DNA of 64,000 nt from Parafilimonas terrae (GCF_900115755.1 NZ_FOXQ01000013.1:83696-147695); one strand, 5' to 3'; shown: positions 16,497-26,600, numbered from the stretch's first letter. The notes: generated by a model not told the origin, from the letters alone. A program made the numbers and translations.

Positions 16497-17606
16497 CTAT
16501 GGATATTTCACCTGCACTTTGGTAAGGCCAATAACACTGTGATAATTTATTTGCTGAATTACTTCTATGCTCCCCCAATCTACATGTACGCAGCCATGCG
16601 AGCTCCAGTCAAGCGGGCCGGCATGCAATGCTTCGCCGCCATTAAAAAATACGGCATAACTCATATTGGCACTTAAATCTTTCGAATAGCGATTATTAGG
16701 CCCTTCCCTGTTAGTTTTATCATACGTTCCGGAATACTTACCACTGTTGTATCCAATGCCTTCAATTCTTTTCACTGTATAAGTACCTTTTGATGTCATT
16801 CCTAATGATTCAGAACCGGCTGTTGCACTAAAAGAAAAATCTGGCCATTTAAATGCATTATCATGATATTTAACGGTACCCTTGCCCGTCCATGTTTCAA
16901 TATCATTTACATCTTTGGTTTTTGTGTCCAGTTCAACGGTAATCAATTCAATCCAGGGCTTTTTTTCTTTATCCTTATCCGCATTAAAACTGTCTTCAAC
17001 AAGTGTTGCTGTATCATTTTTTCCAAAATTGAAAGATTTGGAACTCCGATAAGGTTGAATATTACCCGTTTGCTGCACTACATGTGTTAACTCATGTGCC
17101 ATTAATTTTTTTCCTTCATCGCTGCCAGGCTGATATTGATCCGGCGCAAATACTATATTATTGTTATGCGTATAAGCAAGCGCATTCAGGCTTTTTGCAG
17201 ATTCATTTGCCGCTGTATCTGTATGCAATTGCACATTTGAAAAATCGTAACCAAAACGTGGTTCAAAAAAACTTCGCTCAGTTTGCGATAGAGGCCTGCC
17301 GCCTGAAACCGTGCTTAAATAATTTTCAGTTTGAGGCTCAGCATTATTATTTTCTTTTCGCTGCATCTTTTTCTCTTCTTCTTCGCAATGCGCACATTTG
17401 CGTTGTATAGATGTTATTGCAGGTTTGAAAAAAGAATTATTGTTGATTGATGGATCAGGCATGCGCATAACTTTATCAGCAACCGCATCTGCTTCCTGCT
17501 CATACACATCATTGGGTTGATTAATAGAAAGCTTACGTTGAAAGAAAAGTGTACTTCCTTTTTGTTGGTTTTGTATTTGATTAATATCATGCGATAAACA
17601 ATTCAT
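16497..17606 (-). CDS. DUF4157 eCIS cargo-like protein with L,D-transpeptidase-like C-terminus
   Basis: 369 residues; last gene of the eCIS operon. It opens with the shared header (about residues 23-86), including NQPNDVYEQEADAVADKVM and IQRKCAHCEEEEKKMQRKE. The DUF4157 core follows, with FGYDFSNVQLHTD and HELTHVVQQ (171-179), a zinc-protease-like motif. The unique C-terminal part (about 190-369) holds ALHAGPLDWSSHGCVHVDWG (326-345), which resembles the YkuD L,D-transpeptidase active site (His, then SHGC with Cys339), with His in place of the usual Arg after the Cys. DUF4157 proteins are frequent eCIS-associated cargo. Acting on peptidoglycan is an inference from the motif. It starts 10 bases after the preceding DUF4157 gene. 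Confidence 0.82.
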   Translation of the reverse strand: MNCLSHDINQIQNQQKGSTLFFQRKLSINQPNDVYEQEADAVADKVMRMPDPSINNNSFFKPAITSIQRKCAHCEEEEKKMQRKENNNAEPQTENYLSTVSGGRPLSQTERSFFEPRFGYDFSNVQLHTDTAANESAKSLNALAYTHNNNIVFAPDQYQPGSDEGKKLMAHELTHVVQQTGNIQPYRSSKSFNFGKNDTATLVEDSFNADKDKEKKPWIELITVELDTKTKDVNDIETWTGKGTVKYHDNAFKWPDFSFSATAGSESLGMTSKGTYTVKRIEGIGYNSGKYSGTYDKTNREGPNNRYSKDLSANMSYAVFFNGGEALHAGPLDWSSHGCVHVDWGSIEVIQQINYHSVIGLTKVQVKYP

Positions 17607-17616
17607 TCTTTATAAT

Positions 17617-19146
17617 TTATTCTTCCGACCCTGTTGTTTGCGACAACATTTCTTCTGCAATCACTTCAGGATCTCTGATGTATTGAATAATATTATAATC
17701 ATGTAAGATTTGTATTAATGACAGCAAACTTCCCTGGCCTATAAAATCCGGTGTAAACTCCACAGCCTGGAAAAATCCGCCACGGCTGTGCAGTGCGGCG
17801 TTTATATCCTGAGAAAGCTCATTTAATATGGAAGCATCAACGCCTATTGATTGCAGTGGTGTTGCAACGTATCGTACAAATTCATCGCCGCTTGAACTAA
17901 GCCGGGTAATTAAACTTATAACATTCAAATGTCTTCTTGAACGGGCCGGCAAATCTGTATAACGCCAGTTCGCTGGGTCTAATGTTGCCTGCGTAGTAAG
18001 AAATATTCTTGATATGCTGCGTGTAATAACGCCACTGATACCACTCCCAATTGATTGCAGGAATGATAGTGTTTGTGCTACGCCTTGTGAAAATTCAATG
18101 ATGGCATTAGCAGCCTGTACGGCGCCGCAATATGTTGCACAACCCGCTGCATAAGCAACTTCAAGAAAAATCGCAACCTTTCTTATAATCTGGCTGGCAG
18201 CTACTACAGCCGTTTCTCTTATACCTAATGCAACAAGCCTTTCCAGTAATCTTGTACGAATAGCTGCGGCGCCTGCAGTGCGTATGGGTATAAGCCCTAT
18301 TTTACCTTCTGCAATAAATACCAATACGAGTTTTAATTTATTAAGAGTACTCCAGGTTGCAAACTCTGCGCTCCATTGCCTGAAAGTTGGAGAGCGATGT
18401 GCAAACCAACGCCTGTCGGGGCTGTTGCCGTATTCAACAGAAACTGCCTGCATTACTTCATCCATAATATCTCTCCAAATGCCCGGCGGCATACCCAATT
18501 CGCAAAGCGCAAGGCATAAAAGAAAGTTAGGATCGTTTGTTCTGTCGTCTATCTCCCGCTGAATAACCGGTTTTGTATGAATTGTTGCATCATTATTTTG
18601 CTGCACTACATGCGTTAACTCATGTCCCAATAATCTTTTCCCGCTTTCAGTTTCAGGATTAAACTGATCTTTATTAAAAACGATATTATTACCTGTTGTA
18701 TAAGCCAGCGCATTTACAGCCTGAGCAGATTTAGCAGCAGCAGCATCTGTATGAATTTTTACATTACTGAAATCATAACCCATTCTTGGTTCAAAAAAAC
18801 TTCTTGTTTTTTCGTCCAATTGTTTTCCACCTGAAAGCGAGCTGATATAATTTTCTGTTTCAGCAGGAGCATTTACATCGCCATTCATTTCTTTTCGCTG
18901 CATCTTTTTTTCCTCCTCTTCGCAGTGCGCACATTTGCGTTGTATAGATGTAATGGCTGGCCGAAAAAAAGAATTATTATTGATTGATGGATCAGGCATG
19001 CGCATTACTTTATCAGCAACCGCATCCGCTTCCTGCTCATACACATCGTTGGGCTGATTGACTGTAAGTTGAGGCTGAAAGAAAATATTATGGTTTCCAG
19101 ACACACTTTTGGCGGCACTAATATCAGTATGGATAGTTGTATTCAT
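17617..19146 (-). CDS. DUF4157 eCIS cargo-like protein with hydrophobic helical C-terminus
   Basis: 509 residues. The header (QPNDVYEQEADAVADKVMRM, then KCAHCEEEEKKMQRKE) is nearly identical to that of the neighbour at 16497. The DUF4157 core has FEPRMGYDFSNVKIHTD and HELTHVVQQ (175-183). From about residue 195 the sequence is unrelated to the other two. It is largely helical, with long apolar stretches (LKLVLVFIAEGKIGLIPI, AAGCATYCGAVQAANAIIEF) that could insert in a membrane. No catalytic motif was found. Placement after the tape measure and shared header mark it as probable injected cargo; the activity is unknown. It follows the 99-residue gene by nine bases. Confidence 0.78.
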   Translation of the reverse strand: MNTTIHTDISAAKSVSGNHNIFFQPQLTVNQPNDVYEQEADAVADKVMRMPDPSINNNSFFRPAITSIQRKCAHCEEEEKKMQRKEMNGDVNAPAETENYISSLSGGKQLDEKTRSFFEPRMGYDFSNVKIHTDAAAAKSAQAVNALAYTTGNNIVFNKDQFNPETESGKRLLGHELTHVVQQNNDATIHTKPVIQREIDDRTNDPNFLLCLALCELGMPPGIWRDIMDEVMQAVSVEYGNSPDRRWFAHRSPTFRQWSAEFATWSTLNKLKLVLVFIAEGKIGLIPIRTAGAAAIRTRLLERLVALGIRETAVVAASQIIRKVAIFLEVAYAAGCATYCGAVQAANAIIEFSQGVAQTLSFLQSIGSGISGVITRSISRIFLTTQATLDPANWRYTDLPARSRRHLNVISLITRLSSSGDEFVRYVATPLQSIGVDASILNELSQDINAALHSRGGFFQAVEFTPDFIGQGSLLSLIQILHDYNIIQYIRDPEVIAEEMLSQTTGSEE

Positions 19147-19155
19147 TTACATTTT

Positions 19156-19455
19156 TCATGGTGATGAAATTCGCCCTTTGAATAATTTGCAGGTACCACT
19201 ATCCATCCATACAATGCCGGCTATATCAACATCTGCTTTATTTTCCTGTATTTTCCAATACATAACACGTTTGCTATTTCTTATTTCATCCATGCTTATT
19301 AAGGAGGCATTATCTATTTCCATATTTGCCACAAGCAATGCACGCCGGCTGGCTTCGTTAGCTGTATCTATAATGGGTTTTTCACGCACTATAAATTTCA
19401 CATCATCCGGATGAATATTGTATTTGCTTATAATATTCAGTTTATCACTCAACAT
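19156..19455 (-). CDS. Small unknown protein between DUF4157 genes
   Basis: 99 residues, no signal peptide, no membrane helix and no cysteine pair. It begins MLSDKLNIISKYNIHPDDVK. No family was recognised. It starts 12 bases after the stop of the DUF4157 gene at 19468 and ends nine bases before the next one, so it is in the same transcript. A gene of this size directly behind a cargo gene could encode an immunity protein or a loading chaperone for it; this is inference from position only. Confidence 0.7.
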   Translation of the reverse strand: MLSDKLNIISKYNIHPDDVKFIVREKPIIDTANEASRRALLVANMEIDNASLISMDEIRNSKRVMYWKIQENKADVDIAGIVWMDSGTCKLFKGRISSP

Positions 19456-19467
19456 GCCTTGCTTTAT

Positions 19468-20799
19468 TTAAAATGTAATACCCGTATGCGTATTGCCGGC
19501 AATTGCATCCCAGCGTGCAGAGGCATCCTGTACTTCCTGCGGGTTACCGCAGGTAGCGGCCGGTGTTGCAGGCCGAAAACTTATTGTGCCGCTGCTGTCT
19601 GTATAAAATCCCCAGCTTACGCTTGCTGCAACCCATCTTTTATGTGAAGCATCTTCACATACGGCTGATGTATAGAACTCCATTCCAACATTTGAATCGG
19701 TGGTCCAGAATCCGGGCGAGTCATATAATGTAGCAGGCGTTGTTTCAGATCCTTCCAAAGCATTGAACCCTGAAGTATAAAAAGGAACGGATGCAGAGGT
19801 TACCCTGTCAACCATCCATCCACGTGAAGGAGCATTTGTATCGCTCCAGCCTGATCGTTGATTTCTTACTGTATTATTCCAATCAGCACTTTCAACATCT
19901 CCTGAACTGTTTTTGGTGATTTTTCTAACAGTTTGTAATAATCGCAATGGAGTGCAGCGCCCGCAATATCTTCTGTCATTCAGGCTGGCCTGCATTTTAA
20001 TATATACACCTTTAACATCTCTTGAAGCTGCCTGGTATGGGTAGATGCCTTTATAGGCTTTGGGGAAACTAAACGTTACGCCATAATTCTGAAACCCGCA
20101 ATCAACATTATACGATTGGCCTGCAATGGCGTCGGCTGTCATTGTACCATTTGTTATTCCCTGATCTACACCAGCAGAAGCTTCAAAGGAAGCATCATCC
20201 AGTCTTTGAATTATTTTCCTGTTTATACTGCCGCTATTCTGCTGCACCACATGTGTAAGTTCATGCGCCATTAAACGTTTGCCATTAGCTGTTTCAGGCT
20301 GATATTGATTGGCGCCAAAAACAATGTTATTACCTGATGTATAGGCCAGTGCGTTTATGCCCTTTGCAGATTCATTGGCCGCAGTATTTGTATGCAACTG
20401 CACATTAGAAAAATCGTAACCAAAACGCGGTTCAAAAAAACTTCGTTCACTTTTCGATAAAGACCTGCCGCCCGAAATTGTGTTTATATAATTTTCAATT
20501 TGAGACGAAGCAATTGCTTCACCATTGCTGTTTTCTTTTCGCTGCGCTTTCTTTTCCTCTTCTTCACAATGCGCACATTTACGCTGAACTGATGTTATAG
20601 CCGGCTTGAAAAAAGAATTGCTACTCGCAGATGGATCAGCCATGCGCATAACGTGGTCTGCCATAGCATCAGCTTCCTGTTCATACACATCATTTGGTTG
20701 ATTAATTGTAAGCTTAGGCTGAATGAACGGTTTAAAAAAACTACCATTTGCTTTAACAGATTCTGATGGTATTTTTCCTGCTATTGCTTTCCCGCACAT
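19468..20799 (-). CDS. DUF4157 eCIS cargo-like protein with Cys/Trp-rich C-terminus
   Basis: 443 residues. It carries the same header as the other two (NQPNDVYEQEADAMADHVMR, then QRKCAHCEEEEKKAQRKE) after a short unique start, then the DUF4157 core (FEPRFGYDFSNVQLHT, HELTHVVQQ at 179-187). The C-terminal region (about 195-443) is unrelated to the others. It has scattered cysteines (VDCGF, YCGRCTP, AVCEDASHK, TCGNP) and many aromatic residues, suggesting a beta-rich disulfide-stabilised domain. No enzyme motif was seen. It is the first cargo-like gene after the tape measure (29-base gap). Confidence 0.78.
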   Translation of the reverse strand: MCGKAIAGKIPSESVKANGSFFKPFIQPKLTINQPNDVYEQEADAMADHVMRMADPSASSNSFFKPAITSVQRKCAHCEEEEKKAQRKENSNGEAIASSQIENYINTISGGRSLSKSERSFFEPRFGYDFSNVQLHTNTAANESAKGINALAYTSGNNIVFGANQYQPETANGKRLMAHELTHVVQQNSGSINRKIIQRLDDASFEASAGVDQGITNGTMTADAIAGQSYNVDCGFQNYGVTFSFPKAYKGIYPYQAASRDVKGVYIKMQASLNDRRYCGRCTPLRLLQTVRKITKNSSGDVESADWNNTVRNQRSGWSDTNAPSRGWMVDRVTSASVPFYTSGFNALEGSETTPATLYDSPGFWTTDSNVGMEFYTSAVCEDASHKRWVAASVSWGFYTDSSGTISFRPATPAATCGNPQEVQDASARWDAIAGNTHTGITF

Positions 20800-20828
20800 A
20801 AGAAATAATTTTAAATAATAAATTTATT

Positions 20829-22382
20829 TCAACACCATTCAACATTTAAAAAACCCTTCATCCAGGGCAATTTTACAGTTGAAAAACCCCATGGCAATTT
20901 GTTTAATAAAACATCAACTGTTTTTTGCTCAACCGTTAGCTGCCAGCCTGTATCTGTTGTTACCAGTTTACCTTTTCGTTGCAGGAAGGTTTGCTGTAAT
21001 CCTTCAACAGAAGTGTTTTTTACAGGTGGCCAGTAATTAATAACGGATTGAAGCAATTCTTTTGATTCATCAATTTCCTGTTGTGATAATATTATTCCGG
21101 ACGGCAATGTTTCTTCCATATCAAAGCCGCATAAAATCTTTTGCAAAACGAGATTGAACTCTGCAACTTCCGTTAAACCCGTGCATAAATAATATAATAA
21201 AATGATTGCCCGTTTTTGAGCTTCATCTGAAACAAATTTTTTCTTTTCTATTAATTGCAGGGATTCAAAATAAGACAGCAAGAATGGGTGCAGTAAAATA
21301 ACACCGCAGTTATCAACGAATAAAGCATCTTCAGTTATATCAACTTTATCTTTCTTTATTTTTTCAGATGACTTCCCGGCTTCTTTTCCTTCTTGTTTTT
21401 GAGAATAGTCTTCATCATCAATAAGGTTTTTTTCTTCGTTGTTCTTTAATTCAGATTTTTCAAAACCCGTAAGCCAGCTTTTATCTGTTCTTAAAAGTTC
21501 TTTTGGACTAATATGAAGAAGCGAAACCTGTTTTTTATACAACACAGCAACATTTTCTATAATAGTAGTTAAAGCCTTTGTTTGCGCTGAATTTTCCAAT
21601 GCAGATAGCTGGTTTAATATAATCGCCTCGTTACTTTTCAAAAATAGTTTGTGTAACTGAGCTGCAATTAATTCATCGAGCGTAAAATATTTGTCCTGTT
21701 CAAACAGCAGTTCAAACATTTCAATAATATAGTTCACAGGTTTTTCAGAAGTGTTTGAAACATCCAGTTTATTATAAATAAATTTCAAATCGTTCAGCAA
21801 TAACTGCCATTGATTGTCTTCTATGTTTTTATATGTTGCGGCAGCAACAATTTGCCGCATCAATCTTTGTGAACATTGCAACGAAATCCTTTCTGCTATT
21901 ACCGGGTTATTTTTTACATTTTCTCGCAGCCAGTCAATGAAAAGATGCCAGTCTTTTTCTATCCATTCATTAAATATAACTGTTTCAAACGCAGCCATAT
22001 CTTTCGCTTCAATATACCAGGGCAGTATTCCTTTTTCAATAAAATAAATAAACCCTTCCCTTACCGATTGCGCCTTTTTTGTAACAGAAACATCAGATAT
22101 ACTTTCATTGTGAAGGGAGCCCAGTGATAGTTTTAGCTGTTGTATCAGTTTATCTTTAAACCCGCTGGCAAAATCCGCCGCACTAATTTCGCCAAGATTA
22201 AGGTTCAGCTTTTCAATCCTGGTAACAGTACCCGGCGTATCAACTTCATCCAGCAGTTCTTCTATTGCAACTGTTAATCCATTGGCAAAAAGCTTGCTTA
22301 CAGTATTCTGATAATTGAATGCATTATCTATACTTTCAACGTTTAAAATAACTTCCTGTTTATGTATGATGTGGTTAGGCAT
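20829..22382 (-). CDS. eCIS tape measure protein (Afp14/CIS_TMP-like)
   Basis: 517 residues. The N-terminus (MPNHIIHKQEVILNVESIDN, then ELLDEVDTPGTVTRIEKLN followed by LNLGEI) and the C-terminus (WQLTVEQKTVDVLLNKLPWG, then VKLPWMKGFLNVEW) are the two conserved ends of CIS tape measure proteins. The middle is helical, with a Lys/Glu-rich segment near residues 315-345. The protein sets tail length inside the tube. It follows the SprB-repeat gene across a 153-base gap with a long hairpin repeat and precedes the cargo block, as in other eCIS loci. Confidence 0.88.
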   Translation of the reverse strand: MPNHIIHKQEVILNVESIDNAFNYQNTVSKLFANGLTVAIEELLDEVDTPGTVTRIEKLNLNLGEISAADFASGFKDKLIQQLKLSLGSLHNESISDVSVTKKAQSVREGFIYFIEKGILPWYIEAKDMAAFETVIFNEWIEKDWHLFIDWLRENVKNNPVIAERISLQCSQRLMRQIVAAATYKNIEDNQWQLLLNDLKFIYNKLDVSNTSEKPVNYIIEMFELLFEQDKYFTLDELIAAQLHKLFLKSNEAIILNQLSALENSAQTKALTTIIENVAVLYKKQVSLLHISPKELLRTDKSWLTGFEKSELKNNEEKNLIDDEDYSQKQEGKEAGKSSEKIKKDKVDITEDALFVDNCGVILLHPFLLSYFESLQLIEKKKFVSDEAQKRAIILLYYLCTGLTEVAEFNLVLQKILCGFDMEETLPSGIILSQQEIDESKELLQSVINYWPPVKNTSVEGLQQTFLQRKGKLVTTDTGWQLTVEQKTVDVLLNKLPWGFSTVKLPWMKGFLNVEWC

Positions 22383-22413
22383 CTTTAATTATTCAATTAA
22401 TGCCGGATACTTA

Positions 22414-22510
22414 TTTGAATATTCAATAATCAATGCTCAACAATCAATATTCACTTTAGAGACGTTTACAATTGAACATTGATGATTGCATGTTGATTAT
22501 TGATTATTTT
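22414..22510. repeat. Dispersed ATTG/CAAT-rich inverted repeat, family C (copy 2)
   Basis: CAAT-rich left half (about 22422-22452) and ATTG-rich right half (about 22471-22507) form a long imperfect stem-loop. The stretch 22464-22483 is identical to 11832-11851. It lies inside the eCIS operon, between the SprB-repeat gene and the tape measure gene. Confidence 0.75.
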
Positions 22511-22535
22511 GCCTTAAATCAACAACATTGAATCA

Positions 22536-23564
22536 TCAATTATTAATCCATACTTCACAAACTGCCCGCACATGATATTTGTTCGCTTTATCACTTTGTA
22601 TTTCTCTGCCATTAAGAAAATCAACCACCCACGCAGTATGTCTTTTAGGCGCTTCAACTGAAGTCCAGTAACCTTCTTTTGCAAAGCCGCCGGTATTTTT
22701 TGCAGCAAGCGTTTTGTATATTAAACTTAATTCAGCCTTAGAAGGCAAATACCAACCTTTACAGCTATCGGTACTGAATTTTGAGCAGGTATTTGCAGCC
22801 AGCGAAAACGAATCAATTTTAACTGCATTGCTTCTGTCAAAAATAATATCATTGGTAGCGCCGATTACGGTATAAGTAAATTGGGAATTATACCATGTTA
22901 CACTGCTGCTTTGATCGGCGAAAGAGCATATAAGATAGCGTGTGGCGCAGGGATGTTTATCGTTGCGGGCAGTATCTACAAACACTACATACCCGCAAGA
23001 CATAGAATCGCCAACTTTATATTTAGGTATTGATGAACCGCCCTGAGGCTGTAAGATAACACTGCACGTATCGGAACATCGGTTGGCATCAGAAACCGTT
23101 GCAATGTATGTACCTGCGGGCAAACCGGTTTGAACGGAATCAGATCGCTGCGGGCCTGCATTCCATGAATAAGAAAAAGGAGGCGTACCGCCTGAAGCCG
23201 TTACAGAAACAGTTCCCGAATTGGCGCCACATTGCATGCTGCCCGAACATGATACAATCAATCTTGAAGGCTCAGCAAGTGTAACACGCTGGGAGTCGCT
23301 TAACGTATTGAAGGTGTCGCGTATCCTGATGGTATAAGCGCCTGCCTTTAAATTCACAAACAAGTTGGAAGCCTGGAATGTGCGCCCGCCATCAATGGAA
23401 TAATTGTAGGGCGGCCTGCCATTGGACGCAGTAATGGTAATGGTACCGTTGGCCTGGCCATTGCATCGCACATTTGTTACAGCCACATTTTTTATGGATG
23501 GGCGGGTTTGCGCATAGCCACCGGCAGTGTAAGCCATACAAAGAAAAAATATGAGGTATTTCAT
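22536..23564 (-). CDS. Secreted SprB-repeat protein with DUF1566 domain, inside the eCIS operon
   Basis: 342 residues with a signal peptide (MKYLIFFLCMAYTAGGYAQ). Two SprB-type repeats follow: one around CNGQANGTITITASNGRPPY, the other around CGANSGTVSVTASGGTPPF with AGTYIATVSDANRCSDTC. The C-terminal half is DUF1566-like (GWYLPSKAELSLIYKTL, then EGYWTSVEAPKRHTAWVV and VRAVCE). SprB repeats are typical of Bacteroidota surface adhesins. No type IX sorting domain is seen, so the final location is uncertain. All neighbours are cytoplasmic eCIS parts, which makes an exported protein here unusual. Gaps of 102 and 153 bases with hairpins set it slightly apart. Confidence 0.82.
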   Translation of the reverse strand: MKYLIFFLCMAYTAGGYAQTRPSIKNVAVTNVRCNGQANGTITITASNGRPPYNYSIDGGRTFQASNLFVNLKAGAYTIRIRDTFNTLSDSQRVTLAEPSRLIVSCSGSMQCGANSGTVSVTASGGTPPFSYSWNAGPQRSDSVQTGLPAGTYIATVSDANRCSDTCSVILQPQGGSSIPKYKVGDSMSCGYVVFVDTARNDKHPCATRYLICSFADQSSSVTWYNSQFTYTVIGATNDIIFDRSNAVKIDSFSLAANTCSKFSTDSCKGWYLPSKAELSLIYKTLAAKNTGGFAKEGYWTSVEAPKRHTAWVVDFLNGREIQSDKANKYHVRAVCEVWINN

Positions 23565-23599
23565 TTGTTTAATTTTTATAGGTTAGATGTACGCGTGAA

Positions 23600-23641
23600 C
23601 CGGCTCAGCCGGGCAGAGAACGCCTAATAAACACTTCTCTG
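23600..23641. other. Two adjacent hairpins in the eCIS operon gap
   Basis: CCGGCT/AGCCGG forms a 13-base odd palindrome at 23600-23612. A 7-bp stem (23614-23620 with 23635-23641) lies directly beside it. No T tail follows on either strand. They could stabilise mRNA ends or weaken read-through between the 1305-residue gene and the SprB gene. Confidence 0.5.
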
Positions 23642-23666
23642 TGAGTTAAAATTTCACGTAAGCGCT

Positions 23667-26600
23667 TCATGGTTTTTTATTTCGTTTTGCAGGTGTAGCA
23701 GATGTGCCGGGTTTTGTTTTATCACCGGCAGGTTTAGCAACTGGTGTTTTTATATCCTTGCTCACATTTTTTAATGTATCTGTCTTTATTGTTTTATCAG
23801 TAACATCAGGCGCAGTATTCTTCGTTTCTTCCGGCGTTTCAGTTTTTGCTTCTTTTGCTGCATCCTTCACCGGAGTTATTGTACCTGTCACCTTTTTTGT
23901 TGTTGTACTTTTTATTTCTTCCGGTGTTTTGGTTTTAATATCTTCTTTTACTGCATCCTTTGCCGGAGTTGTTGTGTTTGTAACTGTTTTTTCAGGCGTT
24001 ACACTCTTTGTTTCAGCAGGCGTCTTCGTTTTCACCTCTTCTTTTAATGTATCTTTTACAGGAGTTGCTACACCGGTACCAGGTTTTCCGGTGGTTGTGG
24101 TTTTAGTGCCTGTAGGTTTTGGAGTAGTTCCTCTTCCAATTTTTGTATCAGCTTCTTTATATTCCGGTTCAAACGGGCCTTTGTCAACATTCCTTTTTAT
24201 TATGTCTGATGTAAGAATACCGGTTTTTGAATCGCTTGAAGTGGTGTCATTCAATACATACGTTACCGTAAGTTCAATGTTAAATTCATTTGCATCTGTT
24301 GCACGCTGTAAAACGGATAGCGAAACTGCTGCCGGGATGGCCTTACTTTCAAATATCCCTTCCTTGCCATTCACCAGCCATTCGTAGCTTGTTGCATCAA
24401 TATTTTTAGCTGCCAATGCAATCATTATCTCGCCGGAAGGAATGCTTTGAACATTTACAGTAAACGAAGCGTCAGGCTTTATAATGGTTATATCAAGTTT
24501 TATATCATCATAAGTAAGCGTAGTTTTTAATGTAGTGTTTATGTCCATTGCAGGATGCAGTAATAGTTTATCATCTTCTGCTAAAAGATTCAGCTTGCCC
24601 GGGTTGGTGGTGGTATCAAAATCAGCAGGCGTTACCATTTCGCTCGTGGTGAACGGATAATTATGCGCATCATCATATAAAAATGTTCTTGGCTGTATAT
24701 CAAAAACCGTTTTGTCTTCCGGAGGTAGAACGTAAGTAACGGGTGCACAATCTGAACAGCATAAATAAGGCACATAAAAATCTGCTATTACAGCATAATC
24801 AGGAATTGCCGGCAACGCAACTGCTGCAGCAAGCGCAGGCGACAAGGTTGCTATTGCACGATCAATAAACGTTGGGTCTTTTGCAATAATATCACTGAAT
24901 GAACTTTGCAGGCGCAGTTTAAGATCGTCGTTTGTAATGTTTTGTTTTGTCTGAACATCTGCAGGATTTGATTTTGAAGTAATATTTGTTGCGGCAGCAA
25001 CGTTACGGCTTGCAGATGCTGTGAATGATGTGGATGCTGCTGACACCGCTCCTATTCCTGCAGTTGAAGGCGTTCTTACCGCTGGTGCATTATACACAAT
25101 TATAAACGTTCCGCCTTTTGGCACACCGGCTTTATGTTCCATGCCACGGTGCTGGTTGTAATAATTAGAAAACATCATCTGCTGTTTCAGCCGCGTAACC
25201 CTTGCGGTGTATTCATTCTTCAACGAAGTGAATTTATCTGTATAACAGCTATGTATTACATCGTTGAATAAACCCATGTTCTCTTCATAGTTGGCAAAAT
25301 AATTAGGGTCTTTTGTATTTGCCTGGTACTGCAGGTATACATCATTTAACTGCATCAAATAATTCTGCAACGCAGTCATTTTTGCATTAAAATTATCAAC
25401 ATTAAAAGTGGAGAGGCTTGTAAAATAAAGCGTGCTTATAATCTCTTCAATCAAATCAACTATCGTTAAAAAATTATTGGATAGGTTGGATGGATCGAAA
25501 CTTGAGAAAAAGTAAGAGCCTGATGGAATATGATTGATATAATAAACGCCCACACTGTTTGCAGGAAGCTTGCTGTAACATGCTTGCTGTTTCAGGAAAG
25601 TGCCTTTCTGATACAGGAATAAATTGATGAACAATGAATCCTGCAAAGTAAGATTAGTTGTTAACTGGCCGGTGGCTGCGCTTATCTGTCCTGTATTTGC
25701 AGTTGCTTCAGCTTTTACCGAACCGGTGGCTGCTGAACCTGCCGCTGCGCTGATCTTTGATGTATCACTGCTTAGCTTTTCAGCTTTCAGCGATTCATCA
25801 GCAGCTTTAATCGTTTCTTTTTTACTATCTGTTTCAGCAGCAGCAGTTGCTGAAGCAGCTTTAATATTACTTGCTCCGGCTACATTAATGTCTGTGTTAA
25901 TAACATCGCCGAATATAATTGGTGGTATAAAAATTATAAAGATATAAGGCTGGCTTGCAGCATAACACATCAGTTTACCGAGCATACAATACAAATCGCT
26001 TCGAACAACATTAAACACGGAATTCAAATCCTGGAAACTGCATTGCGGATCGTTTTCCGAAACCGTTGTTGTATCGCCGCCGGCTTGTATAGCCACCACA
26101 TCAATAGGAAGATTAAAGTCTTGAATTTTTGAAACAATATCATTCAATACAGTTGTATAATTCTTGCCAATGTGCCCTTCAACCCTTAAAAAATTATAGT
26201 ATTCAATATCATATAACAATGGATTGAGCACCGCATCATTCGAGCTATATAAATTTCCATTATAGCTTAAATTGTAAGCGGCATTGCCATGCGTGGTTTT
26301 ATAATAACTCCAGGCCTTATATAACTCGCTCCCATTTTCGTTTACACGGTAATAATATGGAATGGCACGTTGTGAAAGCCATAAATGTTCATACTGGCTG
26401 GGTGTAATTTTTATAGCAGCGTTGGCAAATGTTTGAGATGATAAAATAGTGAAATCACGCACCAGCAATTTCATTTTCTGGAAAAGAAAAACGGCCTCTG
26501 AAATTTCACCATAGTTTTTTTCGAATATGGGCGAATAAATAAAATATTGCCTATATGCATCTGTAATATAAAAATCTGTGTTGCGGGATGCTTCACCCAA

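Noticed and set aside
16497..20799. DUF4157 proteins as ordinary secreted zinc proteases
   Set aside because: They lack signal peptides and lie inside the eCIS operon behind the tape measure; the HELTH motif may be structural or self-processing.
23704..24387. 227-codon plus-strand ORF rich in Val, Phe and Ser
   Set aside because: It is the mirror of the Lys/Thr/Glu repeat tail of the 1305-residue eCIS gene; composition explains the open frame.
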